From Humibacillus xanthopallidus (GTDB lineage Bacteria > Actinomycetota > Actinomycetes > Actinomycetales > Dermatophilaceae), in NCBI RefSeq assembly GCF_006717145.1, contig NZ_VFQF01000002.1, positions 496,001-560,000 on the forward strand: a stretch of 64,000 nucleotides of DNA. Reading direction: 5' to 3'. The position numbers and the translations under genes were made by a program. The notes under the pieces are model-generated. The model saw only the letters and a list, made by a program, of their open reading frames with translations, ran no database searches and had not been told where the DNA came from. Below are positions 56,075-64,000 of this stretch, piece by piece (the stretch's first letter is position 1; each line of letters begins with the position of its first letter).

Positions 56075-56218
56075 TGGTCGTCCGGGGGCCGGGCGGTAGT
56101 CCACGAACCGCCACAAACCCCAGCAACCCTAGTGGTCCAGCATCCGGACCGCACATCGACAACGAGGGTCCGGTGTGCCGATCGCGTCACAGCGGGCCGC
56201 CAGATGCGACCATCGGGG

Positions 56219-56833
56219 ATGGCCAGACTCCTCTTCGTCACGATGACCTCGCTCGACGGCTACGTCGCCGACACCTCGGGTGGTTTTGAGTGGGCGGCGC
56301 CCGACCGCGAGGTGCACGCGTTCGTCAACGACCTCTCCCGCAGCGTCGGCACCTTCGTGTGCGGGCGGCGGCTCCACGAGGTGATGCGCTACTGGGACAC
56401 CGCCCCCACGAGTGCGGCGAGCGGCGACGAGGACGACGGGCGCGAGGACGCCGAGGGCGCCGAGGGCGCCGAGGACGCGGCGGTGATGGCCGACTTCGCG
56501 GGCATCTGGCAGGCGGCCGACAAGGTCGTGCACTCGCGCTCGCTCGAGTCCGTCTCGAGCCCGCGCACGCGGCTCGAACGCAGCTTCGACCCGGCGGCGC
56601 TCGCCCGCTTCGTGGCCGAGGCCGACCGCGACGTCTCGATCGGCGGCCCCACGCTCGCGGCGGAGGCGCTCCGGGCCGGCATCGTCGACGAGGTGCACGT
56701 CCTGCGCTCGCCCGTGATCGTGGGCGGTGGCACGGCGGCCCTGCAGGACGGCATACGCCTGCCCCTCACGCTGCTCGAGGCGCGCTCGTTCGCGGGCGGC
56801 ACGACCTACAGCAGGTATGCCGTTCGCCGCTGA
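56219..56833 (+). CDS. RibD C-terminal / dihydrofolate-reductase-fold protein
   Basis: A 204-residue protein of the YwjB/RibD_C type. It begins RLLFVTMTSLDGYVADTSGGFEWAAPD and continues TFVCGRRLHEVMRYWDT, with the NADPH-site text DVSIGGPTLAAEALRAGIVDEVHVLRSPVIVGGG. Such proteins share the DHFR fold and are annotated as reductases, but few have known substrates. An acidic low-complexity insert (GDEDDGREDAEGAEGAEDAA) sits between the first helix pair and WQAADKVVHSR. The start is ATG. Confidence 0.87.
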   Translation: MARLLFVTMTSLDGYVADTSGGFEWAAPDREVHAFVNDLSRSVGTFVCGRRLHEVMRYWDTAPTSAASGDEDDGREDAEGAEGAEDAAVMADFAGIWQAADKVVHSRSLESVSSPRTRLERSFDPAALARFVAEADRDVSIGGPTLAAEALRAGIVDEVHVLRSPVIVGGGTAALQDGIRLPLTLLEARSFAGGTTYSRYAVRR

Positions 56834-56867
56834 CCCCGCTGACCCCGCTGACCCGCTGACGCCTGCG

Positions 56868-59800
56868 TCAGGAGTCGTCGTCGGCTGCCGCTGCGTCGTG
56901 GTCGTCGGCGGGGGCCTGCTCGAGCTCGGCGTCGATCGCGACGAGCCCGTCGTGGACGGTGCGCAGGAAGCGCGCTCGCCCGCGGGCTTCGGTGCCCGCC
57001 ATCGCCATGAGGAAGTCGACCTGGTCGCGCACCTGCTGGAGCTGCTCCTCGCTGCCGATCTCGCTCGCGCGGCGATAGATCGCCAGCGCCTGCTGCGCCT
57101 CGTCATCGGTGGCCCGCGGCCCCCAGAGGGCGTCGAGCATCGTGAGGTCCGCATAGACGGCGACGGTCCAGAAGGTGCGTGAGATGTGCGCCTCCTCGCG
57201 GGCGGCGGCGAGGGACTGCCGGATGAGCGTGCGGGCGGTGTCCTTGGGCAACAGGTCGCGGCCCGGAACGGGGCGCCAGCGAAGCGCGAGCTCGGCGGCG
57301 AGCCAGTTCGACAGGGCGCCGAGGCGACGGCGGTCGGCGGCGCCGGTCGCCGCGCGGCTCGCGTCGAACCACTGGGCCATGCGGGTCAGCGCATCCTGCG
57401 TCCGCGACCAGTCGCCCGTGCGCGAGCTCGACCCGGGCCGCTCGGGGCAGGTGACGAGGGCCAGCAGCTTGTAGGCGCTCGCGACCCTCCAGAGCCGGTC
57501 GACGCTCGCGCCGGCCGGCACCCGGAACGGCGCCGCGCCGTCTTCCGAGGGGAGGACGGTGGGAGGCGTGGGTGCAGGCGAGGGGGTCTGCGTGCCGAGG
57601 AAGAGCGACGCGGGGTCCTCGAGCAGCTGCTCGAGGCGCGCGATCGCCCTCTCGATCGAGGTGACGGCCTGGTCGACGTCCGTTCGGGACGGCACCTGTG
57701 CGGCCGCCGCCGCAGGCCTGGCTGTGGCGCCGGAGGTGTCGGTGCCGCCGGTCGGGCCGGTCAAGGTCGGCGCGGCCGGCGTCGGGCCGGTCGCTGTCGG
57801 GCCGACCGCGGTGGCCTGGGCGATGGTCGTCGCGGCGAGGCGCACCATCTGGTCGATCCACACCTCGAAGTCGCGCACGGTGAGGGCCATCCCGCCGCGG
57901 TCGAGCGTTCGCTGGAAGTGCTCCGTGGCGTGCCGGGCATCGCCGAACTTCGTGTAGGTGCGGGCGAGCAGCACCTGGAGGGCGTCGTCGTCGCGGTCGT
58001 CCTCCGGGAGCGCGTCGTAGAGCTGCTGCAGGCGCTGGAGACCGACCTTCGAGTTGCGGGCGATGTCCACGGACTGGCTGAGGTTCTCGATCTCGACCCG
58101 GGCCTGCTCGGGTGTGGCCGGCCGCAGCCGTGCACTGCTGTCGCGGTGCACGACCGCGTCTGGTGCGAGGCGGTACTCCGGGTCGCCGTAGCACTGGTAG
58201 GCACCCCACGTGTTGACCGACTGGTGGTCCGACCAGGTCTGCCAGCGGGCGGCGGCGATCGCCTCGCCGAAGGTGAGCCCCGCGAGCATCTTGGCGTAGA
58301 AGGTCGTCGCGAAGGTGGAGGCGGCCCTGTCGTCGACGGCCCAGCCGCAGGCCACGACGGCGCGCACGCCGATGTCGATGAGCTCGGTGGCGACGCTCGC
58401 CGCCAGGCGGTGGAAGTTGCCCGAGGTTCGGCCGGGCACTGGGCCGGCTGTGCCGGCTGCGCCCGGCGATGCGGGCGCCGGGGCGCCCATGGCGCCGAGG
58501 TGGCAGCAGTTGACGACGACGAGCTCGGGCACCTGACGCATCTGGCCGATCTCGCCGGCCGTGAGGTACATCCCGTTGCCGAGCACCATGCCTGTCACCC
58601 TGGCGTCCGTGCCGTCGCCCAGCGGCCAGTCGTAGACCCCGTGCCCGGCGAGGTGCACGACGCGGTAGGCGGAGTCGAAGAGCGACTGGATGACCTTGGT
58701 GCCGCTCTCCGCGATGAGCGGCTCCGCGCGGAACCCACTGTCGCGCAAGGCGGCTCCGACGTCCTTCGCTTCCTTCTGGGCGGCCGGCAGGGCGGTGAGA
58801 CCGCTCGCGGTGTCACCGATGACGAGTGCACGGTCGCCTGTCGCGGACAAGACGTGGCTGCGCATCGAGGAGCCCTCGAGCTGGCGCACGAGGCCGCGGC
58901 GCACCCCGAGCGGCACCCGGTCCTCCTCGACCGCCTGGTCGTCGAGCAGCTCCCACGGGTAGTGCGCCGAGCCCTGGTCGACGACGAGCACGAGGTTGTC
59001 GGTGTCGGGAGCCTGCGCCTTGAGCTCGTTGGGGAAGAGCAGCTCGAAGAGGGTGCGCGATGCGGAGCTGTCCGGGGAGGGGGAGTCCACCAGCGACTCG
59101 ACGAGCCGGTCGACGAGGGCGCGCTGGGTCGGCACGGTGCGCGTGGGCGCCCCGGCGCGGCGGACGGCGGCCTCGAACGTCAGCCCACCGTCGTCCTCGG
59201 TGCGCACGCGCACCTGTTGCCACCAGCCCGTCGGCTGCTCGAAGACGAGCCGGCGCTGTCGACCGGGCCGTTCCTCCAGTCGCAGGTCGGCGGAGAAGGA
59301 GTCAGCCAGCTCGCCGCTCGTCAGCGACGACCCCACGGCGCCGACGGCCTGCAGGGCCCGGTCCTGCCACAGCTCGACGATCTCGAGCTCGGCGATGTGC
59401 ACGGCGAGGTCGGCGTCTGCCAACCGGTCGTTGGCACGCTGGATGCCGGTGAGCAGGGCCTGCACGCTGTCGCGCACGGGCAGCCCGCCTGGACCGGTGC
59501 CGATGAGCAGGCTGCTGAGCTGGAGCTGCTTCACCTCGGCGCGGGGGGCCGAGGCGCCGACGGTGAGGTTGGCGAGGGCCGAGGTGAGCGCCGCGTGGGC
59601 GACCGCTCGGGCGAGCGAGGCGGCGCTCAGCGTGCCGACAGGGCCCATGCCCGCGACGATGGCTCCGGGCGGACGCGTCCACTCCTCCGGGTCGGTGAAG
59701 ATCTGGCAGGTCTCGAGCGGGCCGGGGTAGATGCCGAGCAGCGCTGCGCGAGAGAGGCGCCCGTCGAGCAGGTCGTCCAGGGCGGCCTCGGCGCCGATGA

Positions 59801-60245
59801 GGGTGCCGCCGGGATAGTGCCCGACGAGGACGTGGTGCCGGGCGAAGCGCAGGTCGCCGTGCGAGACCCGCACTGTCGTGGGCAGCCGATCCGGGTCCTG
59901 GCCGTCGTCCGGCTCGGCCGGAGCCGCGGCTGCTACGGCTGCTACGGGTGCCGCAGGTGCCGCGGGTGCCGGTGCGGCTGTGGCGAGGGGCGATGGTGTG
60001 GGGGGTGCAGGGGGCGTGGCGGGTGCGGTGACTGGCGGGGTGACCCGTCTGGTTGCCGGTGCGACCATCGGGCTGGTGGCGGCGCCGGCGGCAGGCTCGT
60101 CGACGCGGGGCGCGGCCTCGGCGTCGAGAGCGGGCTCGGCGGGGACAGGGTCGGCGGGGACGGGCTCGGTCGCCGTCGGCTCGGTGGGGGTGAGATCCGT
60201 GGGCGTCGGCTCGACCGGCGGGGGACTGACCGTAGGCGTCGACAT
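56868..60245 (-). CDS. CHAT-domain caspase-like protease
   Basis: An 1125-residue protein. Residues 1-115 are a Pro/Ala/Thr/Glu-rich disordered stretch. Residues 120-310 are an N-terminal domain I cannot name (VSHGDLRFARHHVLVGHYPGGTLIGAEAALDDLLDGRLS...GIYPGP). Residues 370-695 form the CHAT domain, with the dyad His535 (VVHLAGHGVYDW) and Cys581 (LVVVNCCHLGAMG), plus RAVVACGWAVDD and TFGEAIAAARWQTW. The C-terminal 420 residues include TPR-like helices (VGLQRLQQLYDALPEDDRDDDALQVLLARTYTKFGDARHATEHFQRTLDRGG) and two Pro/Thr-rich linkers. It begins 2 bases after the metacaspase stop, so the two are one operon. CHAT proteases elsewhere are activated effectors in defence or cell-death pathways. Confidence 0.9.
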   Translation of the reverse strand: MSTPTVSPPPVEPTPTDLTPTEPTATEPVPADPVPAEPALDAEAAPRVDEPAAGAATSPMVAPATRRVTPPVTAPATPPAPPTPSPLATAAPAPAAPAAPVAAVAAAAPAEPDDGQDPDRLPTTVRVSHGDLRFARHHVLVGHYPGGTLIGAEAALDDLLDGRLSRAALLGIYPGPLETCQIFTDPEEWTRPPGAIVAGMGPVGTLSAASLARAVAHAALTSALANLTVGASAPRAEVKQLQLSSLLIGTGPGGLPVRDSVQALLTGIQRANDRLADADLAVHIAELEIVELWQDRALQAVGAVGSSLTSGELADSFSADLRLEERPGRQRRLVFEQPTGWWQQVRVRTEDDGGLTFEAAVRRAGAPTRTVPTQRALVDRLVESLVDSPSPDSSASRTLFELLFPNELKAQAPDTDNLVLVVDQGSAHYPWELLDDQAVEEDRVPLGVRRGLVRQLEGSSMRSHVLSATGDRALVIGDTASGLTALPAAQKEAKDVGAALRDSGFRAEPLIAESGTKVIQSLFDSAYRVVHLAGHGVYDWPLGDGTDARVTGMVLGNGMYLTAGEIGQMRQVPELVVVNCCHLGAMGAPAPASPGAAGTAGPVPGRTSGNFHRLAASVATELIDIGVRAVVACGWAVDDRAASTFATTFYAKMLAGLTFGEAIAAARWQTWSDHQSVNTWGAYQCYGDPEYRLAPDAVVHRDSSARLRPATPEQARVEIENLSQSVDIARNSKVGLQRLQQLYDALPEDDRDDDALQVLLARTYTKFGDARHATEHFQRTLDRGGMALTVRDFEVWIDQMVRLAATTIAQATAVGPTATGPTPAAPTLTGPTGGTDTSGATARPAAAAAQVPSRTDVDQAVTSIERAIARLEQLLEDPASLFLGTQTPSPAPTPPTVLPSEDGAAPFRVPAGASVDRLWRVASAYKLLALVTCPERPGSSSRTGDWSRTQDALTRMAQWFDASRAATGAADRRRLGALSNWLAAELALRWRPVPGRDLLPKDTARTLIRQSLAAAREEAHISRTFWTVAVYADLTMLDALWGPRATDDEAQQALAIYRRASEIGSEEQLQQVRDQVDFLMAMAGTEARGRARFLRTVHDGLVAIDAELEQAPADDHDAAAADDDS

Positions 60246-60247
60246 CG

Positions 60248-61072
60248 TCAGGTGAGTGGTGAGAGGAAGACCTGGTCGAAGCGGGCGGCCCGTCCCTCGA
60301 GCTGGGGCACCTGCTCGTAGGCGTTGTGCAGCCCCGCCAGCGTCTTCTCGTGGAGGCGCCGGTACGTCGCGCCGGGCTCGTCACGCATCGACCGCACGAG
60401 GTAGTAGGTGAGGGCCCCGCTGTAGTCGCCGTTGATGTGGGCGTCGGCCGACGTCTGGTCGTCGCGACAGCCGCTGACGAGGGTCTCCGTGATGTCGACG
60501 TCGTGGACGTTGCCGGAGTCCCGCCGACTGCGCCGTCTGGGCGTCCCGGTGAACTCGCCGCCGGCGGCCTCGTCGTCGGGGTTGGGCAGGAAGCGCGAGA
60601 CCACCTCCGGCTCAGGGGCGCCCGGCAGGTGTGGCTCCCGGGTGTTGCTGCCGGAGTGGCAGCAGTCCATGACCACGGTGAGGGACACCGCGGGGTTCAG
60701 CCGGTCGAAGGTGCTCCGCAGCCAGTCGTCGGTCAGCGGGTCGTTCCAGTCGAGGTCGTGGGGGCAGAGGATCTCGTCACGGTGGTCGGTGACCTCGTCG
60801 CCGCTGGTGTCGGGCACGTTGGAGCCGTGGCCGGAGTAGTGCAGGTAGAGCACGTCTCCGGGGCCTGCCTTGTCGACGAGGTCGGCGATGCCCTGCGTCA
60901 TCGCGGCCTTCGTGGCGTCCTCGTCGACCAGCATGGTGATGTCCGTGGGCGCGAAGCCGTAGAGGTCGGTGAGGGCCCCGGCGACGTTGTGCACGTCGTT
61001 GACGCACCCGCGCAGGTTCGCGCCGGGGATGGCGTACTCGTTGACGCCGATGAGCAGCGCTCGCTTCGCCAT
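60248..61072 (-). CDS. Caspase-family protease (metacaspase, C14)
   Basis: A 274-residue metacaspase-like peptidase. It opens KRALLIGVNEYAIPGANLRGCVNDVHNVAGAL. The catalytic dyad is His82 (LHYSGHGSNVPDTSGDE) and Cys138 (VVMDCCHSGSN), with the DEILCPHDLDW segment between. The linker region has an arginine-rich stretch (TPRRRSRRDSG, residues 177-187) that suits self-cleavage by an Arg-specific protease. DYSGALTYYLVRSM follows, as in the p10-like part. No signal or membrane segment is present. An AAGGAG site precedes the ATG. It is directly coupled to the CHAT protease gene and is the first gene of the operon. Confidence 0.92.
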   Translation of the reverse strand: MAKRALLIGVNEYAIPGANLRGCVNDVHNVAGALTDLYGFAPTDITMLVDEDATKAAMTQGIADLVDKAGPGDVLYLHYSGHGSNVPDTSGDEVTDHRDEILCPHDLDWNDPLTDDWLRSTFDRLNPAVSLTVVMDCCHSGSNTREPHLPGAPEPEVVSRFLPNPDDEAAGGEFTGTPRRRSRRDSGNVHDVDITETLVSGCRDDQTSADAHINGDYSGALTYYLVRSMRDEPGATYRRLHEKTLAGLHNAYEQVPQLEGRAARFDQVFLSPLT

Positions 61073-61220
61073 GGTGCACTCCTTCGACCAGCCTGTGCCC
61101 CGAGTGCCGTGCGGATCCGCGCGGCGGCCCCTTCTCACCAGTGTTCTCCGCTCGTCAGGGTGATACAGCGGGTTCGCCCAACCTCACGGCGTACTCACGG
61201 AAACCCACCGCCCAGGCCAC

Positions 61221-61421
61221 ATCGAAGGAGCACTCCGTCGGGTCGCCCCCCCGCAATCGAGAGAGCAGTTCGTCGGCGTCCCAATCGAGAGAGCAGTTCG
61301 TCGGCCCACCCCCGCAATCGAGAGAGCAGCTCGTCGGGTCACTTCCACCGACGGACTGCTCTCTCGATACTTGGAAGGGCTCCGGTCGCCCTCTGCCCCA
61401 ATCGAGAGAGCACTTCGTAGG
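61221..61421. repeat. Cluster of CAATCGAGAGAGCAGTTCGT repeats, one inverted
   Basis: Direct copies lie at 61254-61276, 61282-61304, 61315-61337 and 61399-61421. A degenerate copy is at 61221-61242 and an inverted copy at 61348-61368. Copies 61317-61337 and 61348-61368 form a 21-base near-perfect stem with a 10-base loop. The cluster fills much of the 357-base gap between the PNPOx-fold gene and the metacaspase, where no other gene is visible. Confidence 0.95.
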
Positions 61422-61429
61422 CCTCCTCC

Positions 61430-61918
61430 TCAGCCGGCCGCCTTCTCCATCGCTCGCTCGAGGGCGCTCGGGAAGCGGGTCTGGAAGTCGAGGAGGGCGA
61501 CCCACTCCGGCGTGAGGAAGACCCGGCTCATGCGACTGGACATGGCCCCGAGGTTGGTGACCCACTCGTTGCCGGCCTCCTCGCCCATCGTGCGACGCGC
61601 CATCGCCGCATACTCCGGGGCGACGCCGTCGACCGTGTCGACCCGGACGCGCCCGCGGATCTGGAGCACCTGGTAGGGCATCTCGTCGGTGTCGATCGAC
61701 ACGGCGACCGAGTCGCCGTCGTGGAGCGCCTTCAGCTTCGGTGCGTCGGGCGGCGTGCCGAAGACGACCTCCGACCCGTTCCAGTGGAATCCGATGGGCA
61801 CCACTCTCGGGGTGCCGTCGGTCCACACGTAGGCGAGACGCGCTGGGACCTTCGACTGCAGCAGTCGCTGGGCGACGGGTTCCTGCAGGAGGGCGAGGTC
61901 GCCCTGGTGGCTGGTCAT
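61430..61918 (-). CDS. Pyridoxamine 5'-phosphate oxidase-fold (split-barrel flavin) protein
   Basis: A 162-residue protein with [78 protein letters not shown], the PNPOx-like split barrel. Such proteins bind FMN, F420 or haem. The C-terminal half ([16 protein letters not shown]) is unremarkable. A GAGGAG site precedes the ATG. It lies upstream of the metacaspase on the same strand, separated by a repeat cluster. Confidence 0.87.
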   Translation of the reverse strand: MTSHQGDLALLQEPVAQRLLQSKVPARLAYVWTDGTPRVVPIGFHWNGSEVVFGTPPDAPKLKALHDGDSVAVSIDTDEMPYQVLQIRGRVRVDTVDGVAPEYAAMARRTMGEEAGNEWVTNLGAMSSRMSRVFLTPEWVALLDFQTRFPSALERAMEKAAG

Positions 61919-62123
61919 GACTGACTCCTCTCGTGCGTCCCCCGAGGGCTCCTCCCAGAGTGCTCCCGTCCGTGCTCTGGCGGTGTCGGTTCGAGCAACC
62001 CCGGCGGCAGCAGCGGTCGAGGCGGTGGCGGGGGCGACGCACGTGGCGCGGGCGGCCCGGGGAGCGCACCGGGCGGCATACCCTTGCGGTGTCGCCCACC
62101 CCGCCGACCTGCGAAGGACACCG

Positions 62124-63317
<1,194 letters not shown>

Positions 63318-63467
63318 CGCCGCTCGCAGCCTCGCCGGGCAAGGGTGTGCGCGGGCTCCCACGAACGGAGCCCGCGCGGCCGGAGCATGGTGTGCTCCCC
63401 CTCGGCCCGGCACTGGACGCATACCCTTGTGGGGCATGCCCAGACGGCTGGAGTCGGACGAGATCGG

Positions 63468-63905
63468 TCAGGCGGTGTCGACCCGGGCGTGCAGCCACGG
63501 CCGGTGGAGGTCGAAGCGGCGGCCGGTGATCTCGTCACCCTTGATCTCGACGACGATGTACTTCTCGGTGTCGACCCAGGGCCGCAGCGGCAGCTGGTCG
63601 ATGATCCACGCGGCGGACCCCTCGAGGTGGTGGGCGCGACCGCGCACGACGACGCTGGTCGCGTGCTCGTCGACGACCTCGTCGACCTCGAAGGCGACGT
63701 CGGCGTTCATCGTGACACCGAGCAGCTTGCTGCCCTCGGCGGTCAGGAAGAAGAGCCGGTCGTCCTTGACGGCGTAGTTGATCGGCACGATGTGCACCTC
63801 GTCGGCGAGGTGGTAGCCGAGGCGGCCGAACTCGTGGCTGCGCAGGAACTCCCAGCACTCTTCAGGGTGGAGCTCGTGTACGGGGTTGGTGTCGTTGGAG
63901 GACAT
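63468..63905 (-). CDS. PNPOx-like flavin/deazaflavin-binding protein
   Basis: A 145-residue split-barrel protein resembling the pyridoxamine 5'-phosphate oxidase-like/nitroimidazole-resistance group. It has LHPEECWEFLRSHEFGRLGYHLADEVHIVPINYAVKDDRLFFLTAEGSKLLGVTMNADVAFEVDEV, with the GRLG...P(I)NY pattern of the family. The ATG start has AAAGGCGG upstream. It is a second unrelated-looking PNPOx-fold gene near the first. A palindrome and -10-like hexamer lie 55-76 bases upstream. Confidence 0.88.
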   Translation of the reverse strand: MSSNDTNPVHELHPEECWEFLRSHEFGRLGYHLADEVHIVPINYAVKDDRLFFLTAEGSKLLGVTMNADVAFEVDEVVDEHATSVVVRGRAHHLEGSAAWIIDQLPLRPWVDTEKYIVVEIKGDEITGRRFDLHRPWLHARVDTA

Positions 63906-63959
63906 GGTGGCCGCCTTTCGCGATAGCTTCCCGTCGTGGTCGGGCGGGTCCGCCTGGCT

Positions 63960-63981
63960 ACTACGAATGGTAGTGAGAATA
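63960..63981 (-). promoter_or_regulatory. Promoter and palindrome upstream of the PNPOx-like gene
   Basis: On the minus strand TATTCT (63976-63981) is a -10-like hexamer. It is followed immediately by the palindrome ACTAC-CATTC-GTAGT (63960-63974), which would lie at the transcription start and is a candidate operator. The regulator is unknown, and the window ends 19 bases further on. Confidence 0.5.
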
Positions 63982-64000
63982 GCCCGTTCGCGGCGGCCGG

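Noticed and set aside
57186-60320. A 1044-codon open frame on the plus strand
   Set aside because: It is the mirror of the CHAT gene; composition is typical of high-GC antisense frames and no family text is present.
61221-61421. Possible CRISPR array
   Set aside because: Spacers are only 5-30 bases, one copy is inverted and there are no cas genes.

Overview
The window is high-GC (around 70 percent) DNA with dense coding, many GTG starts, four-base ATGA/GTGA gene overlaps and families typical of Actinomycetota (TY-Chap-like, DUF4921, LppX-like lipoprotein, LLM flavoenzymes, HisKA_3/NarL two-component pair). It looks like chromosomal DNA of a Micrococcales-type actinobacterium, possibly Intrasporangiaceae. 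That placement is inferred from gene content only. I saw no rRNA, tRNA, transposase, integrase or CRISPR array.

Layout. 1-2.3 kb: the 3' end of a GH3 beta-glucosidase and a LacI regulator. 2.3-6.7 kb: a NarL-type response regulator and kinase, divergent from a secreted beta-propeller protein and an ankyrin lipoprotein. 6.7-9.9 kb: two bacterial PH-domain membrane proteins, a methyltransferase and a VOC protein. 10-13 kb: two adjacent genes that together resemble the two halves of VioB (chromopyrrolic-acid-type synthase), with no other pigment genes nearby. 13-18.3 kb: an ABC exporter divergent from a MarR regulator, then a 2H phosphoesterase, an LLM oxidoreductase and a glycosyltransferase. 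18.3-30 kb: a FadH-like flavoenzyme, a flavin monooxygenase, a lipoprotein, a DUF4921 GalT-like protein, a complete GH3 enzyme, a quinone reductase, an SDR and small proteins. 30-38 kb: a SWIM/SNF2 helicase, a potassium channel, superoxide dismutase, a lipoprotein and a PLP decarboxylase.

38-50.6 kb is a galactoside-utilisation locus. A GPH-type symporter, galK, galT, a DeoR regulator and a GH42 beta-galactosidase face a binding protein, two permeases and a GH36 alpha-galactosidase. The cluster has no transport ATPase. Matching TGTTCGAAA boxes near both divergent starts are the best candidates for DeoR sites. 50.6-53.2 kb is an ABC-2 exporter whose permease is a fused tandem duplication. 53.4-63.3 kb holds a Fur regulator divergent from tdh across a perfect inverted repeat, then a hydrolase, lipoprotein and RibD-like reductase. 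These are followed by a tightly coupled metacaspase-CHAT protease pair, a PNPOx-fold protein and kbl. The two threonine-degradation genes tdh and kbl therefore flank the protease cassette. The window ends with another PNPOx-fold gene.

The most interesting signals are these: (i) a non-palindromic 10-mer, GTATGCCGTC, present 20 times on either strand and in several reading frames; (ii) the two-protease metacaspase-CHAT operon; (iii) the split, orphan VioB-like pair; (iv) four local clusters of short TCGAG-containing inverted repeats, each with its own arm sequence; and (v) frequent leaderless starts with a -10-like hexamer 6-7 bases upstream of the start codon.
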